From Ailurus styani (Eukaryota > Chordata > Mammalia > Carnivora > Ailuridae), in NCBI GenBank assembly GCA_002007465.1, contig LNAC01000031.1:1549325-1613324 (forward strand): a stretch of 64,000 nt of DNA, written 5' to 3'. Under the pieces are notes generated by a model. It ran no database searches and was not told where the DNA came from. It saw only the letters and a list, made by a program, of their open reading frames with translations. A program made the position numbers and the translations under genes. Shown here in pieces: positions 11,282 through 23,339 of the stretch (position 1 is its first letter; every line of letters starts with the position of its first letter).

Positions 11282-14099
11282 CACCTTGTCTCTCTGCAAT
11301 CTAAGTTTTGCATCTAAAATCCATCAGTAAAGAACTTTCCTTACCCTTCATTCTTAGGGTGGCATCTAGATTCTGGGTATAGAACCATGCCACTGGAGGG
11401 AAATGATAGTATGGAAAGGTGAAATATTGATTCAACTACAGAAAACATAAAGGCACAAATCTTGGCTAAGTGAATTTATAGACATAAAACTAAACTTGAT
11501 ACATGTCGATATAATTATAATAATGCTTCCTATGTGCATACAGGTACAACAATTTATCATTTCAAAATCTTGGCAGTTCTATCTCAGGATATGACCATTC
11601 TATTTTTAATTGGTTGGAGAAAACATTCTTGAGCCTGGGAGATTAACCACTGAAATGATAAAAGGCAGAAGGTTTGGCAAGCTTGAGAAGCAGTGGTCCA
11701 GGACGAAAGCCAAACTTTTGACTTAGATCATCTCAAGCAAACAAAAAGGAAAGTGGAAGAACCATGGACACCTGGATCAAGAGATTCAAACCAAAATCTT
11801 GGTCCAAATTTGCAGGAAATTTGCAGTCACTAGTATAGTGCAAAGGAAACAGGTGGCCAGATTAAAGCCAAGGTCAAAGTGGTGATTTAATAGCAGTTTC
11901 GATTGTAACCAAACAGGACTGAAGTCTGTAAGAATAAAGGTCTTAAACCAGGACACGTGGAAGATGCTGGCTCTGAGGCTTGGTAGCAGATATGCTTGGT
12001 TAAGAGAATGATTGATAGACGTCCACACATTGCTCAAAAGCTGACTGGAAAATGTTTTCAGTAGAATAAAAAACAAAAACTTGTTAAGACTGGTCTTTGG
12101 TTCTCTTTTGTGCCCATCTTTTATATAGATTGATGAGCAAAGAAAAAAAAATCAATTTAGATGATTAAAAAAACTCTGTCTTTCCAGCCATCCAGACTGG
12201 TCTGTTGTGTCCAAACACACGTGGTGACAGGATTACCTGGCAGCAACAAGAAATATCTTTCAGTAAACAGAAGGTTTTTCAAAGACCATTCAGTCAAGTA
12301 AATGGCCACCTCATTAACCAAACAGGGAATGATTCCAAATGTTTACAAAATAACTGTATTCAACACCTACAGGCATATCCTGTGCTTTTTTCATGTGCTT
12401 TCTCTCTTTTTAGCTGCATTAAAGCAGCCTACCATTTTCTTAGGTAGCGTGCTAGCATACTGTTGTTTTTATTTTAGACAAAGCGTAACTGACAATAAAA
12501 ATGATACACCAATTTCCCATCACCAAAAACAAATTATTTAAAAAAAAATGCTCAGACACTTCGTGTTTGAGAATGGGGTATGAATATCAAGTCATTCATT
12601 TAAATGAGTTCACTTCATCCTTTGTTTAGTTATGTATGCAAGCTGAACCAGTCAGATTGCAGAAAATGTGTAATTACCATGTCTATTCTAATTCTAAAAA
12701 TCCCTTTAAATCCTTTTTGCAAATACAATTATTTCAGAAGGCAACTTTGTTTTTATTTAGTCTCAGGTTCTCTCAGTTAAAAAAATATATTACCTACACC
12801 TTGATTATATTAAAAAATTACGGTTGCTTAATATTTTTAGGATAATTTAGAGTATTAAAATAAGACCAGCCTTAAGAAAAAGATTTTTGCCTGGGGTCCC
12901 CTTACCTCCACTTAAAACCAACCTTCCATTTTCTGTACACATCTACCCTATGTTCTCAGTGACCTTCAGTTCCCTCTTTTCTCTTAGGATGTTAATAGAT
13001 CAGAATACAACCCATGACCTCATGCTTCAGATCCTTTGATCCACCCCACCATCAAAATACACCTATCTTTGGCTTTAATTGTTCGGATTTGCTCTATGAA
13101 AGGCACCTTAGTTATCAGAATTCTTTGTTATGATTTGCTGTTTAGCTGGTCACCCCTCCAAGAAATTGTATTTAAGTCCAAACAGTGACTTTCTATTGAT
13201 GGTGTCTTAGTTCAAAGAAAATAATTCTGACTGTGGGCATGCCAAGTGCTATGGCAGACCACTCTAGAGATATTTTGAGCAAAACATCAGTGACTGCCTG
13301 TTCCAACCTTGCATCAGACTGATTGCAACTCAGTCTTTGCACATGGTAGCAAATCTTAACAGCAAACCCTAAGAGGTTAAGTCACAGGAGTCGTTCATCA
13401 CGGTGTTAGGTAATTCTTGAGAATTAGGATGATTGATGTGTTTAATTTAAACTGGCCTGGGTATACAGGATATGTCCCTGAAGTGGTAATAGAGTGAGTG
13501 GGTGAGATGGAGGAAGAGATTTTAATGAAAAACATTTTTGCTTTAAAACTTTCTTGTGCATGTATCTTTCAACAATAATAGTACACACACAAAAGTGTTT
13601 TAATTGCTGCCATATTATACAATTCTATCCTGTTCTCTGAGTTTCTTCTAAAATGATGGTGAGGTAAAAGCTCTGTTAATTCTCATTGCATAAGACTTTT
13701 TTAAGTAATAAAGCCTTTCATACAAAACTCATTCCAGTTTGTTATGACAGTGGAATCCAAAGTCACATGGATCAGTTAAAATCCCATTCATGAAATGTTA
13801 GAAGATGTCAGTTGAGGTAATGGTGTTCATGTTGGTGGGCTCACTTTTAGTATTTCTGTTTAAGGAATAATACAGAGCAATTTCTGAATTGGAGACACAT
13901 GGTACAAAAACAAAGCTTATTATATTGTAGGACCCTCTGGTCTTCATTGTTAATTAAAAAAAAGCTTTCCTATATTTGAAATTTAGTATTCTCTGTATTG
14001 TATAGTTGAATATGACTGCTGTAGAGGTGTTACGCTCTAGTAATAAAATTTATACATATATGAAAATAAGTAGTTTTGGTAATGGAAATACCTCGGAAT
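11282..14099. other. No gene seen; about 2.8 kb of mostly unassigned sequence
   Basis: I recognise no coding exon, RNA gene or named repeat. Frames up to 96 residues (11786-12076 minus, 12205-12541 plus) lack domains. The stretch at about 12885-13215 is slightly richer in C and may be single-copy DNA. Conservation in other mammals would be the useful test, and I cannot judge it from one sequence. Confidence 0.4.
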
Positions 14100-15130
14100 A
14101 GTCTGATTCAAGTGATTATTTTCATGCACTGAGTATTTAATCTCTTTTGTGGAACACTGTGCTAGGTTCTCTAAGTAAGACAGTGAGCATCTTTGAACTT
14201 TACAATTTAGATAAGCAAATAAGTATTAGTAACAAAATAGTCTTATGAATAAAAACGTAATTGTGATGTAAATTTAGTGCCATAAGGAAAATCACAAGGT
14301 GCTTTGAGAGCAAAAGAGATTCTAATCCAGTCTGGGAAATCAGGAAATACATTCCTGAGGCCATGTTATCTGAGCAAGTTCTGAAAGCTGGGGGCAGCTA
14401 CATGGTGGGTTAAAAATTGGAAACAGAGCACTATGGGAAGAGGACCCATATGGGGAAACTGTGGTACAGCTGAGGCAATGAAAGAAGATGATGATGCCTA
14501 GAGAATAATGGACTATGAGGAAAATTGTAGAAGATGAAGAGGAAATACAGGCAGAAAACAAATCAAGGAGAACTTACTATGCCATGCGAGAGAAATGTTT
14601 TTCACCCTAAAGTCACTGAAAAATTATTAAAATGTTTTAACCAGGATATGGTATTAGCACCTATTCATATTAACATCACCCTGGCTTCAGCATGGGGAAT
14701 GGATGAAAACTAAACCAGAGTCAAAATGTGAAAATTAATGTAAAAGCTATTGTATTAACTCAAAGGAAGGGAAGGTAGCTTCCACTTTAATGGCCATGCC
14801 AAACTGGGAAAATACGAAAAGACTTAAGCAATATTCAAGAGGTAATGTGGACAGAATTTAGTGAAGAATAAATGAAAAAGATGGAAATTGCAGAGAAAAG
14901 TCAGAAGTTTGTCTCACACAACTGGATGATAGTGGTGTCATTTGCTAAAATTAAAAAAAAATCTGAGGTGAATACAGTTTTGTAAGATAGTGAGCTCAAT
15001 TTTGAACATAATGATACTAATTTTCTTTTGAAACATTCAAGAGGAGATGTATTCGAATATATAAATCTAAAGTTTAGAAAGTAAATTTGGGCCAGAGATA
15101 TAAACTGGATTCATTGGCCTGCACCTTGGC
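14100..15130 (-). mobile_element. L2 LINE, long antisense remnant (~1 kb)
   Basis: Reading on the plus strand gives the reverse complement of L2 from its 3' end inward: 'cactgtgctaggttctctaa' near 14155, 'catgttatctgagcaagttc' near 14362, 'gatagtggtgtcatttgcta' near 14927, 'gaggagatgtattcgaatat' near 15041, and 'gggccagagatataaactgg' near 15090. The order agrees with the L2 coding strand read backwards. There is no open frame. This is one of the longer L2 pieces in the window. Confidence 0.75.
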
Positions 15131-15947
15131 AAACAGTACGGTGAACATTGAGAGAAGATGTAGGATGGAATATTGAAGGAGTAAATATTGAGAAGGTGTA
15201 CAAAAAGTTAAGCCAGCAAGAAAGACTGATTACGAGATTTTATGTAAGACTGCTTTACCTCCTCAAGAACTTTCTGGATATGGTAAAAGCTGCAAAAATA
15301 CAAAACCAACTGCAGGTAAAACAAAAATGTGTTGTATGACTAAGGTAGAATGAAAAATTAAAGGTAACTGATCTTTATTCAACCACACAAACCCCTATCT
15401 GAGAAGATGGTAGACCCAAAACAAATGGAAATTAAGCATTCCTTCTTACCATGAGTTTGAGGAGTAAAGCCATAAACACTGAAAATCTCTTATGTTAATT
15501 GTGGCTTTCAGAGAGTCCAAGGTAAGTGTTGTAGCAGACTGAAACAAATACACCAAAGCTGTTGGCTGGGCTTAAAGAAACTAGCAAAAATAGGACATTC
15601 CATGGATATTCTGTGTCAGTTGAATGTGTTTGTGTCATATGTATTTGTTTGCATCTTTCTTGCCATTTGCTTAATCTTCTATGTTCTTAGGACTAATTCT
15701 TCCCCAAGATTTCTGGCAGGAGTATGAATCTTGTATGAATTCAAGCAAAGTCATCAAGGAAATGAAATTTTCTCTTGGGGATAACCTTTCTGGAGTCTGC
15801 TGTTCTCCACCTTTAAACTGGATTGGATGATCTCATACCAGATTAACAGGATAAGAGTTACTCTGTAACTGTTTTTGTAGAAATTATATTTATCAAACAT
15901 CCTGGGAATGTTGTCTGTTTCCTGAATAACGTGTTTTCTCATTTCTT
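15131..15947. other. No gene seen
   Basis: Roughly 800 bases without a recognised element. A 63-residue plus frame and a 62-residue minus frame show no family motif. Confidence 0.4.
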
Positions 15948-16095
15948 TTTGTTCTAGTTTTAATGACTTATAACTGACACAGAATATTGTTTCAATTTTA
16001 GGTGTACAACATAATGACTTGATGTATGTATATATTTCAAAATTATTACCATAGCAAGTTTATTTAACAGCTGTCATGTCACATAGTTAGAATTT
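15948..16095 (-). mobile_element. LINE-1 extreme 3' end, antisense
   Basis: A short antisense L1M-type tail with 'aggtgtacaacataatgact' near 16000, 'atgtatgtatatatttcaaa' near 16022, and an 'acagctgtcatgtcacatag' block near 16068. Confidence 0.7.
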
Positions 16096-16640
16096 TTTTC
16101 TGCCTTTTCTGTTGGGGCATTCCCACCTCTCGGTTACCCTTTCTCCTTAAATAATCCACTTCCCCAGAGATAAAATCTGTCCAGGACCTATAATACTGGG
16201 TGATATAGCATTGGGAAGAATGCAAGAAGACAAAAGTGTCTCTGTTTTCTCTGAGGCATTAATTCCTATATTCAGTATGGCACCCCTGACCTCCATTGTA
16301 CTTGTCCAGGAGTCAGAATCCCTCTCTTCAGTCTCTCCAGAGTAACCTTTTTTTTCTTCTTTTGGACTTGGGAAGAGGAGTTACCCAACTATAGGTTGTT
16401 GTAGAGAAAATTGATGACTATTATAAAGAATTTCAAAACTGCCAGTTCTGTCCTCAAAACACTCTATACTCTTACATTTATTGGTATTTGGTGCTTCTAA
16501 TTTCCGAGTCTACTATGTATTCTGAAATACAGACTACCTTCAATCATCTTAACTTTGTTAATTTGATTGCCATTTTTAATCTTCGTTCCAGTGTTTAAAA
16601 TGTTGTCATTGCTTCTCCAGATTAATCTTCTCTTTATTTT
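16096..16640. other. No gene seen
   Basis: About 550 bases, moderately CT-rich, with no element or exon that I can name. Confidence 0.4.
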
Positions 16641-16644
16641 TTAA

Positions 16645-16893
16645 ATGAACAGCACTTACTTTGAGCCAGCATTGCTTTAAGTACTTCACAAATATTAAAT
16701 TATACCTCAAACATTCTTATGGGTAGACATTGGCATTTTCTCCATTTTACAGACAAGGAAACCGATGCAAGAAAAAATTAAGCAAATTGACTAAGGTCAC
16801 GAAGACAGCAAATGCCAACCCAGGACTTAAACCCAAGTCAGTTGCCTCTGAAATCCATGTTCTTAACTTAACCACTGTGCTAGCAGATGCTTA
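16645..16893 (+). mobile_element. MIR SINE, nearly full length
   Basis: A diverged mammal-wide MIR in sense orientation: 'ttgagccagcattgctttaa' near 16661, the core 'ccattttacagacaaggaaa' near 16742, 'ctaaggtcacgaagacagca' near 16791, and the end 'ccactgtgctagcag'. These follow the MIR consensus order. Confidence 0.88.
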
Positions 16894-17171
16894 ATGGACA
16901 CGATTTACCTATTCCAGGATTCCACATTGATGAATACCTAAAGAGGGCAAACTATTCCTGAAAGTTATTCTTAACTTTATGAGCTTTGCTTAGTTATCCC
17001 TTTATTGTTTATTCTATCATATTTAATCAAATATTTAATCTTGGTAATTCATTAAATAAGATGAGAATATTTTAAATGTAGGCTACATTCACATTTAAAA
17101 TCTTGCAGGGCTACATACAAATAATACTCAACATGTCAAACTCCATCCAAAGTAGTAAAAAACTTCAAACT
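16894..17171. other. No gene seen; AT-rich
   Basis: Short AT-rich interval between the MIR and the next SINE, with nothing recognised. Confidence 0.4.
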
Positions 17172-17369
17172 ATTTTTTTTTAAGATTTTTTATTTATTTA
17201 TTTGACAGAGAGAGAGAGATCACAAGTAGGCAGAGAGGCAGGCAGAGAGAGGAGGAAGCAGGCTCTCCACTGAGCAGGGAGCCCGATGCGGGCCTTGATC
17301 CCAGGACCCTGAGATCATGACCTGAGCCGAAGGCAGAGGCTTTAACCCACTGAGCCACCCAGGCGCCCC
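17172..17369 (-). mobile_element. Carnivore tRNA-Lys SINE, full length
   Basis: Antisense copy from a poly(T) run to the reversed head 'gccacccaggcgcccc' at 17369. The body is close to the other antisense copies (for example 6991-7198), so it is young. I could not read a clear target duplication. Two overlapping minus frames of 77 and 64 residues are SINE read-through. Confidence 0.95.
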
Positions 17370-17589
17370 ATTTGTTTCTAACTCTAGGTATTTCTTTGAC
17401 TTTAAACTCAACATTAACCCAAAACATTATTTCCCTATTCAGTGAGGTAGTACACTATTAGCATACACAAAATAAAAAAGGAGATATAAAAAATACTGTA
17501 CTGACCAGACACATCTGTTCTTAGATCTATATTTTATAGGTGACCAGAACAGAAAAAAAATACTGAAAATGCATCAAAAGTTGAAATTT

Positions 17590-17794
17590 AGGGGCACCTG
17601 GGTGGCTCAGTCATTAAGTTTCTGCCTTTGGCTCAGGTCATGATCCCAGGGTCCTGGGATTGAGCCCTGCTTTGGGCTCCCTGCTCAGTGAAGAGCCTGC
17701 TTCTCCCTCTCCCTCTGCTGCTCCCCCTGCTTATCTGCTCTCTCGTGTGTGCTCTCTCTCTCTGTCAAATAAATAAATAAAATCTTAAAAAAAA
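17590..17794 (+). mobile_element. Carnivore tRNA-Lys SINE, older subfamily
   Basis: Sense copy whose middle reads 'ccctctccctctgctgctcc' and 'gtgtgctctctctctctgtc' rather than the 'CTGCCTGCC' form of most copies here. This is the more general caniform type. The target duplication 'aaaagttgaaattt' is perfect at 17576-17589 and 17795-17808. Confidence 0.96.
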
Positions 17795-17808
17795 AAAAGT
17801 TGAAATTT

Positions 17809-18729
17809 GGAGTGTTCTAATCCTAAGGGTAAAGCCGTGGTGACTGAGGGGTGGACATGGCTGGGAAAGGTCCACCAAAGCCCAGAGAAAAGTAGCATAT
17901 TGCTGGGAAATTTCTCCCTTGTCATCAGTCAGTACTTCAGGGATCCAACTCCCCACACTGGTGCCCAGGGAAGCCCTTCTTGCTCAGAGCTTCTATGGGC
18001 AGGGACTATGGTAAGAACATGACTTCCTCAGGCCGAGATCATTTGGAAAAGGATCGCAGAAGGTTTTGCTGTTCTTACAGCATAACTGAAACTGGTATGA
18101 AACATAATCAAAATCTATTTGGAACTTACAGAATGAATGGTTTTGGAGAAAAAGTCTTGCCCATGATTGTAACATAAATTACATAATCAAATGCCTCGTT
18201 TCACAACAAAATTTAAAGACAATTGTCTTGTGTCATCACGCAAAGAGATGAAACTTACAAAGTTCCAAAAAAATCATTTGGGATTTTGTTTGGAATTTCA
18301 TTAAAGTAATTGGGACAATGAAAAATTCTGAAAACTGTAAGATGTGACTTGGTAGGACTTCGTTACTGTACATTCTTTTTCTGAAAAATTATTTCTTCAA
18401 CCAAAGCCTGTAATAGTAATGGAATGATTTAAACAGTCTAAGAGGAAGTAAACTTGGACAGATAGTGAATTTAAAAAATGGACTTATTGAAGGGAGATGA
18501 TCATCTCAATTTTCTGAGATCTTTTTTTTTTTTCTGAAGAACTTGAGTATGTTTCCGAGGAAACAGATTTCAGATATCGTGACTTAAGTTGAAATAAAAT
18601 CATGTTAATAAAATGTGGTGTTCCTAAAAATGTGGGAGTTGCCTTCATAAGAAACTTTTCGGGAATGCCCATAACTTAGGTTAAAAAAAAAATTAATATG
18701 ATACAACAAACTCTCACTAAAACTAAGCT
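17809..18729. other. No gene seen
   Basis: About 900 bases after the SINE. Short frames on both strands (60-71 residues) show no motif. No recognised repeat apart from short A and T runs. Confidence 0.4.
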
Positions 18730-19211
18730 CCCAACTTCATAGTATTTTGTAATATTGGCATCAACTTTTTAGAATTATAACATTACAGATAGAATTTAAA
18801 TGTACTACATAATACTCCTTAATCAGTTTTCCCTTGTTTTATTCTTTCCCTCTTGCTTCCCCCTTGCAAGAACCATTAATATAATTCGGTACTTATTATC
18901 CCCATGCATATTTTATATTTTAATTACATTGTTTTGCATGTTTTTTTAACTTTACAGAAACTGTATCATGTGTATTCTTCCATTTATTTTTATTCACCAA
19001 AATAAGTGTTGTCCAAATTGATACATTAGCTGTACTTTAATCATTTTCATTACTGTCCAGTTTCATTGGTTGAATGTAACAAACTCAATTCATGCATGTC
19101 CCAATTTGTAGACACTTAGAGCATTTTAATTTATTCACCAATATAATTAAGGCTATAATGAACATTGTTATATATGCTCCCCTGTGTACAAGAATTTAAG
19201 ATTCTCCAGGG
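18730..19211 (-). mobile_element. Ancient LINE-1 3' region, antisense (before MER5A)
   Basis: A weak but consistent antisense L1 with blocks such as 'aactttacagaaactgtatc' near 18948, 'gtgtattcttccatttattt' near 18970 and 'aaggctataatgaacattgt' near 19149. It continues after the MER5A insertion at 19443. The age looks like an L1ME-class element. The subfamily was not tested. Confidence 0.6.
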
Positions 19212-19442
19212 CAGGGTTTCTCTAACTTTGTACTATAGACATTCTGTGCTAGATAATTCTTTGTTGTTGGAGTTGGGAGCGAGAGAACTGTCCTAAGCAT
19301 CAGAGGATGTTTCATCATATTCATGGTCTCTACCCACTTAGAAGCCAACAGTAGCCCCAATATTATGATGAACAAAAATGTCTCCAGACATTGCCAAATG
19401 TTCTCTGGGAGACAAAATTGGCCCTGGTGAAAAATCCTACTC
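19212..19442 (-). mobile_element. MER5A-type hAT DNA transposon remnant
   Basis: The plus strand is the reverse complement of MER5A: it starts 'cagggtttctctaactttg' (terminal inverted repeat), then 'agataattctttgttgttgg' near 19250, 'ctctacccacttagaagcca' near 19327 and 'aatgtctccagacattgcca' near 19377. MER5A is a non-autonomous hAT-Charlie element with no coding capacity. It splits an antisense L1. Confidence 0.88.
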
Positions 19443-19570
19443 TAAAATATACACATTTAAGTCTCATTGCTGTTTTGTAGACTATACATATCTTCAACTT
19501 TACTGAATATTGCTAAATTGCTCTACAAAATAGTTGTAGCAATTTCCTTTGCAAACACATGTTCTATTTC
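19443..19570 (-). mobile_element. Ancient LINE-1, antisense (after MER5A)
   Basis: Continuation of the antisense L1: 'tcttcaactttactgaatat' near 19491, then 'gctaaattgctctacaaaat' near 19512. These L1 landmarks immediately follow, in consensus order, those found before the MER5A. Confidence 0.65.
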
Positions 19571-20000
19571 CAGATTTGCATTGTGAAATATTTGCAACAT
19601 TCAAAATAACAGGTATAATACAGATGTAAGACATCAGTAACAATAATAAGTGAATACCACATATTCTCAACCTGGTTTAAGAAATACAGCATCATATTAT
19701 CTTGGAAGCCCATTTATCCTTTACTCGTGCAACCCTTCTTCCTCACTCTTCTTTCCCCCAGAGGTAACCACTATCTTGATTTTTCTACCCATCATTTCTT
19801 TTCTTTTCATACTACAGAGAAGGGCATATCTAAATATGATGTTTTTCGTATTTTCCATATACTTTTCCATTTTACATACATGAAATCATACTTCTAAAAC
19901 TTTTTATTCAACCTCATGATTTTTGCTCATTATTATTTTGAATTTTATCAATTTTCATGTAGATAACGAATTCATCCTCAAATAAAATATATGATTACAA
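19571..20000 (-). mobile_element. Ancient LINE-1 3' UTR, antisense, second piece
   Basis: 'tcttggaagcccatttatcc' near 19700, 'cagaggtaaccactatcttg' near 19759 and a 'catgaaatcatacttctaaa' block near 19880 are antisense L1ME-class landmarks. The order suggests a separate copy or a rearranged part of the neighbouring element. The 77-residue frame here is spurious. Confidence 0.55.
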
Positions 20001-21399
20001 ACCTCTTGTATTATGGTCTCCAGAATACTAATAAAAAGCTTAACTACTTATTATATAACTTAAAAATACATCTAAAAATCTCTAAACCAAAACTCCAAAT
20101 AAAAATAAAAACAGACTTATGAATAGAACAAAATGGTCTTTAGTAATCCATTAGTCAAATCTTGATATTTTATAAACGAGTCATTGAAACTCAAAGCAAG
20201 TAAATGACCAGGTATGTTTTATAAACCATACCAATTTAGTTGTATAATCCAAGACTAGAATTTCCCAATTCCCAATCATGTTTTTTTCCAATCATCAAAC
20301 TCTGCTGCAATCACCTCTGGGTAAAAACTGTCCTCTACATCTTTTTCTGTCCTTCTCTTTGACCTAGTACACAGTATCATGCTTTACACATAGTAGAGTG
20401 AAAATCAATTATTTCCACATATTTGGAATTTTGTCTCATTTAAATAGGACTAATTTTAGCTGGCAAAACATCTTAATCTTCATTGATTATTCAAATAAAA
20501 TCAAAGGGAAATGGCATTTAAGTCAAGAATGCACTTGGATTCATCTCTGTGGAAATGTATGACTTAAATATATGCCTCCTCCTTGAATGTCATGAGTATA
20601 TTCATCACTTAGCACTGCCTTTATGGCCAATAGATACAAGAGTCCCACGAAGCAAATGGCTTTTTCAGGATAGCAGTTATAAAGATATGCTACCTTTAAG
20701 AGACAAAGTACAAAGGAGGAAAAGAAATTGATATGTTTATGATCTTTCAGAGGTGGAAGAAAATAAATTGGTAATGATAGTATAATAAGGTATTAGTCTG
20801 TGCACTTTGCTCACTCACTCCTAACCAACTAAGGAACAGCTACAAAAATGATAATTATATGCATAACTGCTATGGAATGTTATTAAACCTGGCATTTTAA
20901 AAGTGTCCTTTCAGTCCTCTGAAAAGCACATGTAAATGAAAAGGGATGTGTGACTTCTCATTGAGCTAAATAAAGTTAGACAAGAGTTAGATGACTCATT
21001 TAACATATTTAGGAAAATGACATGATAGAACCCATTTCTAATCTGTGTGACATAAAAAGAAACAGAACTATTTTTGGTGATGTTCAGTGGTTTCATATTC
21101 ATGGCAGAAGGAAATTTTCTAATTAATTTGCAACCTAGAATTAACTTCTCAGTCAAGCTATGGCCAGGAACAGACAACATGGTATCCCCTCAGTTGTGCT
21201 CCATCTGCTACCACTCATGAGTTCTCAAAGGAAAAAGGCTGACCTTTGCTTAAGGATAACCTGGACCTCAAGACTTATTACCTGGAGATGAATTACAATT
21301 AAACACAGTGCTGCCTTGGTAATCATCTTTGCAATAATTTACTAGAAATCAGATTAACAGTTCCACAGCTCTTCTCTCCCCCTCCTTCTTTTTAATTGA
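20001..21399. other. No gene seen; possible weak L2/MIR traces
   Basis: Mostly AT-rich unassigned DNA. Around 20340-20420, 'agtatcatgctttacacata' resembles an L2 3' end, too weakly to call. The 89-residue minus frame at 20911-21180 has no domain. Confidence 0.35.
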
Positions 21400-21404
21400 A
21401 CATA

Positions 21405-21560
21405 GTTTTTACATTGTTCAATGAACTTATTTCCTTCTATGTGCCAGGCAGTGTGCTAGACTTCACTAGACATCAGCAATATGTCATAATCATAACAGAC
21501 ATATTCCTGACATTAAATAGACATTAAGTGAGTACTGAACAGCTTCATTTGCCCATGGGG
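21405..21560 (-). mobile_element. L2 LINE 3' end, antisense (short)
   Basis: 'tatgtgccaggcagtgtgct' near 21439 followed by 'cataacagacatattcctga' near 21491 is the reversed L2 3' end. A G9 homopolymer lies at about 21559-21567. Confidence 0.55.
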
Positions 21561-21734
21561 GGGGGGAATGTATCGTTGAGAAGGACTAAATCTAGAAAAA
21601 GTAAGAGGTAACCAAACTGGTGCTGTATTTGGTATTAACTACAGATTGTGTCTTATTCTCCGGCAGGATCAAGAGAAATAAATGAGTTCAGCAGCAGTTT
21701 CCATAGCACAAAATAATTTGATTTAATTTGAAGG

Positions 21735-21830
21735 GAAGGAACAGGACTTTATTTTGTTTATCATTATATACCCTTTGCATAGCTAAGAATTTGGTACACA
21801 GCAGATGTTCAAAAATCTATGTTAAAAGGA
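21735..21830 (+). mobile_element. L2 3' end, sense (short, weak)
   Basis: 'ttggtacacagcagatgttc' near 21791, preceded by 'atcattatataccctttgca', resembles the L2 3' terminus. It is short and diverged. Confidence 0.4.
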
Positions 21831-22604
21831 GCATTTTCAGGATGAAGGAATAAGGACTTGCAAAAATCAGCTCCTTTATAAAAGCAGTGATAAAGCTGCC
21901 AAAAAAAAATTGGGAAAAGTTTACTTTTTTGAACTATGGAAATTAACCAAAGGCTTACAACAATCCCAAGAGTGCTTACTCTAGAAAAATGCCTATAACT
22001 CTAAGAACACATTCTGCACGGTTTTAAATTGCACTGTTCTCATTTCTCTCTTCCCAGCTTCACAGAACCTCAAAAAGTAGCAGCCTTAGAATCACAGCAG
22101 GTGTGAAAAACAGCATTCTAGCAACAAATAGAGGGGGCAGAATGGACTGAAGCCTCTTCCTTAAAACAAAAAACAACAACAAAAACAAACAGACAAAAAA
22201 TTCCCAAAGAGAATTATCATTATTTGACCTGTCTGGAAAACCTTTGGAAAAGTCCCATTCATAGGGCTTTTCTTTGTTTGACCTGACTCTGGACTGAGTA
22301 AGGAAAATTTAGGCCTCAAGGCACTGTGGAAAACAATCTATGGAAATTGTTCCCCATCACAGCTGCCTAAGGCAGCAGTATCAGTTGAGGCAAACAAGAG
22401 GCTGTTCAAAAACGAACAAAAAACTTCAAAGAAGTACCTGAAAATTGAAATGTGTAACCTTTGAAAAGATGCAACATTTTTGTGGACATGTAAAAGACCA
22501 TGTGCATATGCAGGGTAGGGCACATGCCTGAGAAAGACCTGAAAAGCCTATAATCCCTAACCACTGGCTGACATTGAGACTCTGTGCAAGCAGGATATGA
22601 AAGC
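21831..22604. other. No gene seen; flank of the tubulin retrocopy
   Basis: The stretch holds an A/C-rich run at about 22164-22200. I saw no alignable alpha-tubulin N-terminal coding sequence here, so the retrocopy appears truncated or too decayed on this side. No other element is recognised. A 128-residue minus frame at 22426-22812 overlaps the pseudogene and is a shadow. Confidence 0.4.
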
Positions 22605-23103
22605 TAAGGTAGAGTTGATCAGTACACCTGGCTTCAGAGTTTCTTGATTTCCATAGCTTTGATGAATGGTACCAGCTCAGGTTTACCTCCCTCCTGAGAG
22701 AACAGCTTTCTTTTGACTCCAGCAAGAAATTCAAGTTGGAATTTGCTATCTTCTCAGGCCTCAAGTGGCCACAGAAGTTATAGAATCTGACAACTCCATC
22801 TTGACCAACCATACCATCCTAGAGCACTTAATTGTGCCTTCATGGTAGACAATGGAACCACCTAGGAAAACTGCTGTTATGACATGGACACTGAGTACCC
22901 TACCTACACCAAGTTCAAACAGCCCATTGGCCAGATGGCATCCTCCACCACTGCCATTTCTCATTTTGATGGTTCCTTCAATGTGGATCTTATGGCGTTC
23001 CAAACCATTCTGGCATACTATTCCCACAACCATTTTCCCATGGTGACCTATTCACTCATTGTCTCAGCTGAGAAGCCCTACCATGAGCAGGTCTCAGTGG
23101 CAT
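22605..23103 (+). pseudogene. Alpha-tubulin processed pseudogene, internal fragment
   Basis: The plus strand aligns codon by codon with the middle of alpha-tubulin, about residues 124-288 of a usual 451. Recognisable pieces are LADQCTGLQGF-like sequence at 22614, the tubulin signature G-rich loop region near 22660 (heavily changed), FTSLL at 22682, KLEF near 22733, VDN at 22842, PTYT near 22899, FDGSFNVDL near 22963, FQTILAY near 22999 and ISAEK-like LIVSAEKPYHEQ near 23063. The reading frame is broken by a 1-base deletion near 22761, a second near 22830 and an in-frame TAG at 22863-22865, so it cannot encode tubulin. No introns interrupt the match, which is how retrocopies look. Neither the 5' nor the 3' end of the gene is visible, and no poly(A) tail or target duplication remains, so it is old. 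The 87-residue frame at 22884-23147 is its longest surviving open part. Functional alpha-tubulin polymerises into microtubules; this copy has no such role. Confidence 0.93.
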
Positions 23104-23339
23104 TAAACTATGCTCAGACACAGATAGAGACTTTTAGGAAAAGGTGAAAAACTTACTCAATTTAACCCATTTAAGAAAACTTCTATCCAATCATTAGGGA
23201 ACATGAAGTTAACTTAGAGACTAGAGGGTCCACACATAACCAAGAACACAAACTTCAAGAAATTAGTGCACTCACTCATTAGAAACTCACCAAGCAAGGA
23301 GTAACAACAACAATTAGCAACAATGAGAAAACCCTAGAC
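23104..23339. other. No gene seen; junction between pseudogene and L1
   Basis: Sequence between the last tubulin match and the first certain L1 block. It may be the decayed 5' UTR of the L1. Confidence 0.4.

Noticed and set aside
22426..22812. A 128-residue open frame on the minus strand, the longest in the window
   Set aside because: It lies antisense to the alpha-tubulin pseudogene and its flank, with no domain of its own; a shadow frame.
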